DNA of 64,000 nt. Origin: Lithodes maja. Lineage: Eukaryota > Arthropoda > Malacostraca > Decapoda > Lithodidae. The position numbers were made by a program, and so were the translations under genes. This document shows positions 30,776 to 41,700 of the stretch, in pieces. The notes beneath the pieces were generated by a model, which was given only the letters and a program-made list of their open reading frames with translations, was not told the DNA's origin and searched no databases. The first letter of the stretch is position 1; every line of letters begins with the position of its first letter. The stretch covers positions 186,001 through 250,000 of the forward strand of contig JBAKBP010000686.1 of the NCBI GenBank assembly GCA_037953745.1, in the 5' to 3' direction.

Positions 30776-32218
30776 TCAGAGGGATATTAGACTACAGTAT
30801 GGCAACGATACCCGTTGCCAATAGGTATAGACACACAATAATCTTGATAGGTCGATTTTCAAAGCTTTATCCGCAGTCCCCGTCCCCAGAAGAACCTTCA
30901 GACCAAAGTCTCGAACTTGTAGACGCCGAACACGTTCCCGAAGTAGTAGACGTTGGCTGTAAAACTGGGGGCACTCCTCCACTAGATGTTCCGGTGTCTC
31001 TGGGAGCTGACACCAACGGCAGTCCGGGCACCGCAGCATCCGGAGACGACAGAGATGAGATGACAATGCAGTGTGTCCTATGCGGAGCCTTGTGAGAGCG
31101 ACATCGATCTTACGCAGGGAGTGCCGTCCCCAAGGCTGAAGACTTGAATCAGTACGGCAGGAACCCAGAGACGTACCCCGTAGAAGCGGGAACAGTTCCA
31201 AATCCCACTGTCGTCACCAGGCCTTCCTGACAGTAGAGGCCAGCGACCGCAGATCCCCTGTGATGAGTACCGTATTCCTAGACGAGTGTGCCAGCTTTGC
31301 CGCACCGTCAGCCATCACGTTACCACGAATGCCAGCATGAGACGGTACCCACTGGAGGACAACCATCCAGGCCGGATCCAGGTACTGGTGCAGTAGGCCC
31401 TGGATCTCGAACACAAGTGGTGCATACGTCGATGGTCTGTCAGAGAGGATGAGATGTAGGGAGGACTGGGAGTCGGTAAAGATCACCACTTGTTGAGGCT
31501 GCAGATGAGTTCTCACAAAGACCAGAGCACGATAGATGGCAAATAGCTCCGCCGCAATGATTGAGTGGTGCCCACGAATACTCCAGGTTTGGCATATGGA
31601 GAGGTCTTCATAGTAAACGGCGGCTGACAGAGATGTCGGGGGCACGAAAGACCCATCCGTGTATATGCTGAAATAGCCAACATAGCGTGAAGCTGCCAAC
31701 TCTGCGAAGTATGCCCTGGCCTGTCCAGCATTGGTCGATATCTTGAACCCAGGGCTGAAGATGGTCAGGACACGTGCAGAGAGATCAATCCAAGGGGGAA
31801 CTGGGGGCAATACCAAAGCTGGTGAGGGCGGGGGGGCCGTGATACCCAGGCGCCTGTAGTGGAGGAGACTGCGCACCAAAAAGGGCCAACACCGCTTCAC
31901 CGGCCATGATGAAGCATCCCGTGCGACTCCTGAGGTGGCGTGTAGTATCGCCAGCAGATGGGTCACAGAGTACATGGCCACACATTGCGCCCACTTGCAG
32001 TCCGCAACCACCCTCGCCCAGCGGAGAGGCAACAGTCCTGACTCGTCCATGAGTGATACAGTTGGGGATGAGCAAAATGCTCCCAAGGCAATGCGCAGGG
32101 CAGCGTTTTGAATGGTGTCCAATCGGTTGAGTACAGAATTCGATGCAGATCCATACACCACACTGCCGTAAGCGATCTTACTACAGATAAAGGACTCGTA
32201 AAACCGTAAGATCATCAC
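30776..32218 (-). pseudogene. RNase H domain and C-terminal knuckle of LINE copy B
   Basis: The frame 31214-32218 shows the RNase H signature: IYTDGSFVPPTSLSAAVYY (first Asp), SIIAAELFAIYRAL (Glu), VVIFTDSQSSLHL (Asp) and VPSHAGIRGN-MADGAAK (last Asp). All four acidic residues are present, unlike copy A. The frame 30776-31201 continues with LTRLRIGHT and the knuckle CPDCRWCQLPETPEHLVEEC. A frameshift near 31210 separates them. Confidence 0.85.
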
Positions 32219-32342
32219 CCCCCTTCGTTCCAGCGATGCACTTCATAACGCCGAGGCGCATCATGCAGGACAATCGTAAGTAGTCCATGTGGGCACGCCA
32301 AGTCACCACCGGCCCATCCAACCGCGGGCCCAAGAATGTATG

Positions 32343-33185
32343 TCACGTTCGATACGCGAGAGGTTCTCCGCCAATGGACACCCTCGGGAGTCCTGGAAAC
32401 TTGGTCTTCATGGTAAAACACATGATCGCACTCCTCTGGGAGGACAGACGCAAACCCCAATCCTGTGCCCACGAATAAAAGTCATCAACTGCCTTCTGTA
32501 GCCCATCCTGCGCCTCCTGTAGTGTGTCCGCGGAGCAAACTATGGCGATGTCATCCACGTAAACCAGGAGGGAGGCCACCCGGGAACGGGGGGCATCAGA
32601 CGTGAAGATGTTATACAAGAGGGGACTGAGTTCTGAGCCCTGAGGAAACCCCTTATTCACTAGCACTGATCGCGATGTCTTAGTTCCAACTGTCACAGAG
32701 AGAGATCTTCCAAGTAAAAAAATGCAGAACCAGGCCAGGACAGGACCTCCAATGCCGAGCTTGCACAGTTTATACAATACGCCAGAATGCGACGTAAAGT
32801 CAAACGCACCAGGGATGTCGATGAAGGCCACGAGGAGGACTTGTTTGCGACGATAAGCTTCTTGGATAAGGAAGTCGAGTCGCAGCAACACATCAATAGT
32901 CCCTCTACCCTGACGGAATCCATCTAGTTCCTCAGGTCGTAGCAACCGGGACTCCAGCCACCATGTGAGACGGGCACACACCATCTTCTCCATTACCTTC
33001 CCCACCGCAGACAGTAGACATATTCCTCTCCGAGATGATGGAAGGGAAGGGTCTTTCCCTGGCTTGGGGAACGGAAGCAGCAGCGCGCACTTCCACGGCG
33101 CCGGGTAGACTCCAGAGCACCAGCACCTATTGTATAGTTCCAAGAGCTCCTCCATGTGTGAGCATCTCATAGGCCACCCCGTCAC
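32343..33185 (-). pseudogene. reverse transcriptase of LINE copy B
   Basis: Motifs: LPSSRRGICLLSAVGKVMEKM, VAFIDIPGAFDFTSHSG (motif A), GFPQGSELSPLLYN (motif B), LLVYVDDIAIVCS (motif C) and LRLSSQRSAIM. The frame changes near 32343 and 33185 to reach the neighbouring domains. Confidence 0.88.
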
Positions 33186-33263
33186 GACCCAACGCCTTGC
33201 CAGTGGGGAGAGACGCCAATGTACAACTGAGCTCCAGAGCCGGACAGGGGGCAGGCCAGCCCA

Positions 33264-34504
33264 TCAGGGGCGGGAGACTCCAAGTGGTACGAGATGACCG
33301 ACTCGATGTGAACAGGATCCGGCAAGGGGGCCGGCAATCGAAACATATCCCCGAAGTATGAGGCCAGACAATCTGCTTGCTCCTGGGATCGAATCACTGG
33401 TTAGAGCTCCATCGACACTGAGGGGTGGCCACGTTACAGTCCTCCGGCCGGACATCTTGCGGACAAAATCCCAAGCTCTCTTGCATGACTTGGCAAATCG
33501 CAGTGTAGGACAGAAGGTGGCCCAAGCCCTCCTCTTGGCTGCCAATATGACCCTGGAACACCTCGCACCCTCTCGACGAGCAGCATGTTTCGTGTCACCA
33601 CAGGGATGGCGGTGCCACAGGTTCCATGCCCAATGACGTGCCCGTACTGCCTCAGCGCAACCCTGATTCCACCACAGAACAACCGGCCTGCCATGAGGTG
33701 GGGAGCCAGATATCCTAAAAGCCCCCTTGGCAGCAGTACCCAGTGCCTCGGATACCGAAGCAGCTGCCAAGGCAAGAGAGTCCCTATAGCGTTAATATTG
33801 TGGAAGGAGACCGCGTCTTGAAAGTTGATCCAACCTGCCTCACAGAACTTCCACCTTGGGCGAGCACATTGGGGATCCGGGGACTGGAAGCCAGACACCT
33901 CCACCAGAACAGGTAAGTGGTCGCTGCCTATGTAGGGACCCATACAGACCTCAGCCCCCACGAAGAGCCCGTCACCGAGGCACAGATCGAGTGTGGACGA
34001 CCTCGCTGAGTGCGGGTCTATCCTAGTGAGGAGGCCCGGGGGGGGGTAAGGAATTGAAGGGAGGGGCTGTCCAAAAGAGCCTCGAACAATGCCGCACCGG
34101 AGCTGTTCCTAGATGCCCGACCAATCAGAGGATCCCAGTGAACATCTCTTGCGTTGAAGTCCCCCATCACGAGGCAAGGCGACGACAGCTGGCCGAAATA
34201 ATGTTGATATTCAGCAAGGGTCACAGTCCGACACGGATTGTAGCAGAGAAGCACCGTAGCCCAACCACTCCTCAACGCTAAGGAGACTGCCAGGACCTCC
34301 AAGACACCCCCATCAAAGCTTCGTAAAACCAACTGTTAACTGGGGACAGTACCTCTCACCGCCATAGCAAGCCCACCCCCCCCTCCTATCTCTATCCATC
34401 CGGTAAACATCATAATTAGGGATGCGAAATGATAGTAAGGGTGACAGCCAAGTCTCACAAACACCCACCACCACTGGGGCCTTCTTTTCAGTCGATAATC
34501 GCAC
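33264..34504 (-). pseudogene. endonuclease and linker of LINE copy B, frameshifted
   Basis: Pieces in different frames: VVGVCETWLSPLLSFRIPNY and YRMDRDRRGG (34313-34504), SPCLVMGDFNARDVHWDP (34018-34332), GSDHLPVLVEVSG (33434-33961) and a linker FRISGSPPHGRPVVLWWNQGC (33264-33770). Glu, Asp-Asn and Ser-Asp-His motifs of the APE-type nuclease can be seen, but the gene is broken. Confidence 0.78.
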
Positions 34505-34572
34505 ATCTTGTGTTTTCCGATGCAGGGAACGAGCATTCCATAAAACAAACTTAGCCGAACCTCAGGGAGACC

Positions 34573-36232
34573 TCAGAGATCCAGCAGCAGCGTTAGCAGT
34601 CTGGGCAACAAGGCTATGCATATTTCCCTGAGAGACTGTCCCTTCACCACGCCCCCCCAAAAATCCGTCAACAGCATTCCAAAAGTGTCAACCTCACGTG
34701 AGGGGGGCTCAGCACATCTGGGTGGGGGGCGCCCAGCTTGGAGAACACCCACGTCCAGCGGGGCAGAAGAGATGGCAGTGTCCGGTTGATGTGATGGGCG
34801 ATGAGGCGGGTGAGAAGGGCCGGCCACAGCCACGGGCAAAAGGTTGTCCGGGGGAGTGAAGATCAATCCGCGATGGAAAACGATGACGATGATGACCGGC
34901 TCGATGACGTGTAGACCCAGGGGAAGATGGGGGATGAACAACGATATCCGCACTAGAAGAGGGATGCTTTGATCTGATATTGTCACCTTCCGACGAACCA
35001 CCGCATCAACAGCCCCGTCGTCCACAAGTATGTCCTCGTCCTGTATATCCTGATCAGCGTGGTCCATGAAGAGAGCAAACCTGTTGCCTGAAGTTACGTC
35101 CGCATACGTAGTCACGGAAGCCGCGCCACTGTCTGGTTGGGAGAGGCGACGAGCACCAGGCGATACAGCACGTCCGCCCCTGGACGCAGGCTTCGACCGC
35201 ACTTGGGATCCACACCGAGGAGGGTTAAGTGAATGCAGCAGCCGATTGAGGTCCGTTAATCCGAGACGGCCCGACTTGTAATCATCATGATGACGCAGGG
35301 CCTGGGCAAGAGCGGGACGTCACACCATGATGGCCACCACAGAAGTAACAGCTAGGATTGTTCGTTCAAGTAGTGTACCCTGCACTTCCACGGGGTGAAA
35401 GCCGCTGCAATTCCTGCATCTCACCTTATTCCTGCATGACAGAGTACTGCATCCACAATAGTGACATTTAAAACATCGGAGCATGCGGAAATAATATGGA
35501 GACACCTGAAAACACACATTCCCCAATGTCACCCTAGAGGGCAGTGGGCCACTAAATCAGAGCCTAACCACCCTGGTCTTCAGCAATTCAGTCCCCTCGG
35601 GCGAGCGTCTTGTCACCCGTTGAACCTCTTCGAGGACGGATGCCCCCCCCAGCACCACCCGACAGCACCCGTAATGCCTTCATAACAGTAACCTCCGACA
35701 TAGACGGGTGAACCAGGCTTATTTTGCCCCAAGTATAATGGGCATCCTCTGGGGAAATAGATTCACGGCAGACCACAGACCACTCACCAAATTTTTCCAG
35801 CGTCTCCAATGGCAACACCTTCGTCCCAATGAGGCTTCTGGCAAGAGAAACACGCAGGGCTTCCCCCTTGCCAACAACCCTGATATCCTCCACTTTCACA
35901 AAATCTTTGAAAAAGGATTCATTCACAGCTGCCGTGACCTTCATGGCATTATGAAACACCTGACCTCGAGGGACTATGGTAATAATTAATATACAGTATG
36001 TCACTACATCTGGGTCACTAACACCACTCTCCTTCTGAGCGAGCAATGGGGTCTCCACGTCGCCCACCGCCACGGTCTTCAGTATCTTCTGGCCAGTGCC
36101 ACCATCCAGCGTATCAGAAGACTCACTAAGGCTCCTATCCTCATGGCTCCTCTTGCAGTTCACTGACGGACGGTCGTCCATGTCGGCCCCAGTACCGACC
36201 GGCCGGCCACCCAAATTTTCAGTATCACTCAA
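34573..36232 (-). pseudogene. ORF1 of LINE copy B (zinc-knuckle nucleic-acid-binding protein), fragmented
   Basis: The start ATG at 36232 (MSDTENLGGRP) opens a 214-codon frame with a region like gag-type ORF1 proteins of I/Jockey-group LINEs. A cysteine-rich segment follows in another frame (35320-35532: CFKCHYCGCSTLSCRNKVRCRNC), likely one or two damaged CCHC knuckles. A third frame (34573-35202) is Pro/Arg/His rich and shows no domain. The protein would bind the element's RNA. Confidence 0.6.
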
Positions 36233-36450
36233 GAGTGATTCATAGTGTCAGGTCAGGTCGAATTATCGCTCCGCATATCTCTTCATTTATCGGTCCACAC
36301 AGTGCAAGTAGTGTAAAATAACCACGGATAAACATTTATCAAAATTTACCGAGTGTATTGTAACCCAAAAACTAAGGCCCAGGACAAAGGATTGACGAGA
36401 TAATAAGTGATAAAAAATGAACCACCAATTGTACGCCCAAAATTACCATG

Positions 36451-37422
36451 ATCTCAAACGTAAACAAACCCGACGACGACGAGTGCCAAGCGTGTAAAAC
36501 CTTCTTTACTGAGGAAGAAGAAACATTTCAATTCGATGTGATGATTGTAAGAAGTGGCTGCACTACCACTGCACTGGCCTCCCAACCTTCCAAATCCTGT
36601 GTTTTGCGAAAACTCACAGGAAATTCTCATGTAAGGACTGCTGCCTAACAAAATTCTGGAAAGAAGGTGCAGAGTGGGTAGCCAATGCTGAAGCAGCCAT
36701 AAAAAGACACAGGGAGAAACTGTCCAATTCTGGGGCAGTTTCTAAGGCACAGCAAAATCTCCTGCCACCACAGAGCTGCCACCCAACATCACCCTAAAAG
36801 TACAGTGAGTATACCTAAAAAGTCGGACAGCCTAGACAACATAGACATAGGAAGACCCCAATACTCCGACATACTCAAATCAAGAAGTTATGCAACCGCG
36901 CCCCCAAAGAGAAGCCCCAACGATGAGGTTGCAAACAGCACACCAAATTTCACCATCATCACCACCTCAGACAACATGGTTGATCTAGGACTAGGAAACA
37001 TGCCAGCTAATATCACCCTCTCGATAGTGGAGGAGAATGTTACAGATAGGCCTAGCATTCCTGGCACCACACCTACCCCTCCAAAAAACAATATTGTTGA
37101 CCTAGGATTTGGTAGTATGCCAGCTAACGTCAACCTCTTGCCTGCCGGGGCTCCCGAAAACTCCCCGGCCCCCACGATCCCTCGCACAACAACACCCAAT
37201 AAATTACCCACAGTAAGAAAAACCGAAATCTGCAGAGACTTCCTAAACAATCAGTGTTCGCATGGGGTACAAGGGGTATATTGCAGCAAGCAACATCCAA
37301 GATCATGCACAAAACTTATGAACCACGGCCTGAACAGGAAGTTAGGCTTTACACGGGGCAGATGGTGCCCCGATTTCCATCCAACAATGTACAGGAACTC
37401 CCTCCGGAACCGCAAAATTTAA
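36451..37422 (+). pseudogene. ORF1 of the CR1-like LINE: PHD-like finger and CCCH-type region, decayed
   Basis: Starts near ATG 36451. ECQACKTFF runs into a frameshift near 36533. The next frame gives CDDCKKWLHYHC ... FSCKDCC. Together they fit a PHD-type finger (C-x2-C, C-x2-C, H-x2-C, C-x2-C). PHD-finger ORF1 proteins are known from CR1-like LINEs. After a stop near 36797 a 205-codon frame (36805-37422) has repeated VDLG.G.MPAN motifs and a Cys/His region (CRDFLNNQCSHGVQGVYC, C, H). It would bind nucleic acid. Confidence 0.7.
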
Positions 37423-37740
37423 TGCCTCAAAGCAGACTGCACCTTCCCACACATAAAGGGGACAAGAAGGGAAAAAATAGAAGTAGACACCCACGCACAA
37501 CACCACAGAAACCAAACAGCCATCCATGGAACACCACAACGCCATCAACCCGAGAGATCAAGGGAAGACTGGCCTAGACTGAAACCCAGCCCAAGGCTAG
37601 AGGAAACACAACACCAAATCCCAGACAAGCAAGCCTGTGACACTCAGCCGGCTTTTTTAGAGAAGTTCATGGAGAAAATCCTGGAGATAGAGAGGAAGTC
37701 CCCAAAAACACTGGATTACCTCATGGACAGGCTCGACTGA

Positions 37741-38780
37741 TTAGAGCTGAGACAAAGGGGGTACAACAACCAACGTTACCACTAAGCACCTTCATCTACA
37801 GCAATTTCAGGGGTCTCTATCCAAAAACAAATCAGGCAAAAATTCCAATGCTGAAGGAGACAGCTCACCAGGAAGACAATTTATTTCTGGCGCTGACTGA
37901 AACACACTTGAATGAAGACTACCAAGATGCTGAGATACACATAGAAAGATACACTGTCTTCCGAGCCGATAGAGAGAACAGAAGCCACTATATCCGGGAT
38001 GACTTGGCAACAAGCTCAGAAATCCTAGAAACATTCTCCAACGGAACAACAGAGCTCCTGACGGTGTACATAAAGAAACTGGATCTGATAGTCACCACAG
38101 TGTACAGACCCCCAAACACTACACTGGAACAGTTCAATGAGGTCCTCACAAGAATAAAAGCAGTGATAATCAATCCTCCCAAACCAAGAACTGAAATAAT
38201 CATACTAGGGGACTTCAATTTCCCTCACCTCAGCTGGCCAGACATGAAGATAAACGGAGGTACTCATGAAGAGAGACAACAAGCTGCGGAACTAATAAGA
38301 CTAATAGAAGGCAACTTCCTCACCCAAGTCAAGTCATCAGGGAGCCCACAAGAGGAAAAAACATTCTAGACCTATTGCTCACAAATAGTCCCGGCTTAAT
38401 TCACTCATATGAACCAAATGAAACCATTATGTCTGATCACAACTAAATCCAAGTAAAAGCATATACCAACCAACTAACTGAGCAAAGGAGTCAAATGTGT
38501 AGAACCACAACAGAAAACACATTAAGAAGCCTGAATTTCTATAGCCCTGACATAAACTGGGAGCAAGTAAAACCAGAATTCCAAAATACGAACTAGGAAG
38601 CCCAACTTCAGGAAGAAGTGTCGATGACACCTAGAAACTATCGTCACAAAATGCCAGGAAATATGTGCCAAATATATCCCCAAAACGTAAGAAAAAATAC
38701 TAGAAACCAAATACCCCGAGACCGAAGAATATTAGTGAGAAGGAGAAAAACAATGCAAACCAAACTAAGAAAAACCATAT
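37741..38780 (+). pseudogene. endonuclease domain of the CR1-like LINE, decayed
   Basis: Motifs across three frames: FIYSNFRGLYPKTNQAKI (37790), LFLALTETHLNEDY, TTVYRPPN, IIILGDFNFPHLSWPD (37848-38369), then ILDLLLTN and IMSDHN (38370-38445) with the Ser-Asp-His triad. The linker follows (RRKTMQTKLRKT) and is cut at 38780 by the Academ-like transposon. Frameshifts and stops are present near 38345 and 38430. Confidence 0.8.
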
Positions 38781-41700
38781 TAGTCTAGTTGCCGCCCCTA
38801 TACTTCCTATAGTAAACCCTGCAATGTTAATTACTGTAAACTTTTTGTGTGGAAATGTATTATATATGGTTAGGAGAGCAAAATTAGCTTGGTTGCTACT
38901 TGTGCAACCTTTAGCATTTCTCAGAATTCAATATGGCGCCCTCCGACATCTTGAATTTTGGCCAATTTTCAACTTTTGATCTTGATGACATAGAGGGTCG
39001 TGTAATACCTCTTTTTAGGGGTTTTCCAGGACGGGGAGTCCATTTCTGGGCTTAATTTGTGGATATAGGGTGAGTATCAAGGTCAAACCAGAGGTCAAAG
39101 ATCAAATTTTGCCTAAAATCTGGAAAAATCACATTTATGTGGTTTGAATATGAATTTATTTGTCACCCACTACAATATGCAAATATATATATATATATAT
39201 ATAAAAGAAGTGAATCATATGTTTGTTTATTCATTATCCACATCTAGCTCCCCTTCTTCGTCTTCTATATCCATGTGCTTCCTGGTGAAAGGACTACAGC
39301 AAATGTCTCCTCCCTCGCACTTACAGTAGTCCGTGCATGAAAGGCCTGCACTGCTGCAGCTGCATCGTGTGCCACTGCAAGCCTTGCCCTCTGCAGTGCA
39401 GCTACAGCTAACTACATCCAGGAGTGCTTGGGGAGCAACTGGCGCTGTTGAGACGGCCGGTATGATGGTGGAGCTTTCGATGTTCCAACCAAAGTTGGCA
39501 ATATTTCTAGCTTCACGTTGGTCCGCTGCCTTCCACAGTAGCATCTGAAGATGAGCTCGGAGCATGTGCAGCTGCAGGTTCGCATCAGTCGGTGGCAGTT
39601 TCTTCAGTGCTGGAGGCTTCTTACGGGCATGGTAGAAGTGAGCACATGTGTCATTCATTGTTGTACAGCTCTTCTGTCCGTAGAGTGGTAAGAAGAAGGT
39701 GCATGCTGTCTCCTGCAACTGAGTGTGGGTCACGCTTGGCTGTCCGAGCACTTCATCGAGACCTGGTATATCTATCTCTAGGAGTTTGAGTGCTGACAGC
39801 TTTCCCTTTCCAAAGGGGTATGATACTGTATCGCAGCCTGACAGTGCATGGACACCAAGAAGTTGGCTGCACTTTCTCGGGCCTAACCGCCAAACAGTTT
39901 CGTTGATGTCCAAGACATCCCCATTCCATTTTTCCATTTCAATCTTGGCGGAAACTCGCATCCTTGATGTCCAGTACACCAAGAGAACAAAGACATCAGT
40001 ATCATCACTGAGGATGCGTATGGTCTCGGCGCCTTCTTCCACTGCTTTCAGCATGTAGCTGCAAAGGGTTATGTCTGCCTCGTCATGGGTAACGACACAT
40101 TCCAGCTTGTTGATGAGTTGAATATTGTGTGGAAGTTGATTGCCGCATAGAATGTTGTTGAGCAGATTCTTGTTCTTGGAATTGTGAAGAATAGCTTCTC
40201 GACATGGAAGGGGAGTATTTGCGGTTAGCCGAAATTCCTTGGCTCTTCCTCTTCTTGTTCGCTCGTGGTCCTTTGCACTGGGAGCTTCTTGGTCATATCT
40301 ATCGAACAGAACTATTTTCTTGGAGACAGGAGAGTAGTGGGCCAGTCTAGTGCCGAAACTTGCAGCCAGGTCTCCTGTAGTCCCGGAGACTGGCCATACA
40401 ACGTGGTACAGAAGCTGACCGCCATCAACCAGCACCACATCTGGAGCATATTGAGTCGTGACAAAGACGCCAAGAGATTTGATGAGCACTGCCTTGTCAC
40501 CCTTTCTCAAGCAGCCGTACTCGTCGATAAGGGCTGGAGGGACCGGACTCAGTTCAAACTGGAAGTCAGTGGCTATATCAATGCTGCGCTGCTGCCCCAC
40601 GACTAACAGCCGACTGAACAGAGTTTCGATGTCGTAGACGGCCTTCCCTTTGATAGTGACTGCCTTCTTGAGAGACTCCATTGTTTTGACCTTCTTCTTT
40701 ATTGTCTTGTGGAATTCACTGCTCAGCGAAGCAGAGAAGTGCCTGCTCTGCTCACTCCCGATGGCCAATGCGTTCTGAACATTCACTGTGTCTGTTGCCA
40801 CTTGTCCATTGCATATGTTATAAAGACCTGGTTCCTGGTCATTAAAAGGGTGACTGTACTTCTCCAGCTCCACCGCGATCTTCCTCCGATCGGCCTCGTC
40901 CAGTCTCCTTCTTCTCTCTCCTTCCTCCTTGTGCTTACTCTTCTCTTCCCCATCTACTCCACCGTGTGGCTTCTGTTCCTCCTCAGATTCATCGTACATA
41001 TGTTCCATGGCAATGTCAAGGTGGGCGCACACACTGAAACTATTCACCCACACAGCCACTTGCTCAGCGCTCGTTGAAATGCCCTTCATACCTCCAGAAC
41101 CCTTCCCTCGTTTGATGTATGTCTGCTCTCCGAACTGATCTGCAGGCACTGCGGTTCAGCCATCTGAGTGCCGACACACGTGCGCACGTGCCAGTAGGTC
41201 CTCTTTGGCATGCTGGAGAAGGTTCTCCATCTGTCGCACATACCAGCTCAGATAGCTGGCATAGTTCTGATGACCTGCTGCGAAGAAATATGGCAGCATC
41301 TCCTTGAGACAGTGCTGTTGTAGTAGGAATTCACCGTTCCTCTCTCCACGCAGGAACATAAGCGACAACAATGTCGGTTTGACAAGGCAGTCCACCCATA
41401 GCCTCTCGGTCGGGTGTTGTCTGACTGACTCCAGGTAGACACTCTGCTCCTCATAAGTCTTGGCGCCATTCGAGAAGAAATTTTGCAGCAACACGGCAAT
41501 GATGAGACGGTATGCCCGTAGAGCATTGGTCCAGGCCTTTCCATTGACAATGCTGGTGATGCCAGCAAACGCTGCACTGATGAGAATGTCCACACCAGAT
41601 GCCTTCATCAGTTTTCCTATACAGCCCAGGAAACTCATGAGAGTGTGCATCATACCTGGGTGAAGTATGACGCCGGTCCAGTGCAGAGGGTCGTTCCATT

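Larger units (their letters stand above)
30700..36290 (-). mobile_element. RNase H-bearing LINE, copy B, near full length but decayed
   Basis: It is colinear with copy A over 30.7-33.5 kb and extends upstream through the endonuclease and an ORF1 that starts with ATG at 36232. Order on the minus strand: ORF1, zinc knuckle, endonuclease, RT, RNase H, cysteine knuckle. This layout fits the I/R1/Loa-type clades. Several frame changes show decay. I could not find a TSD; the 5' boundary is approximate. Confidence 0.8.
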
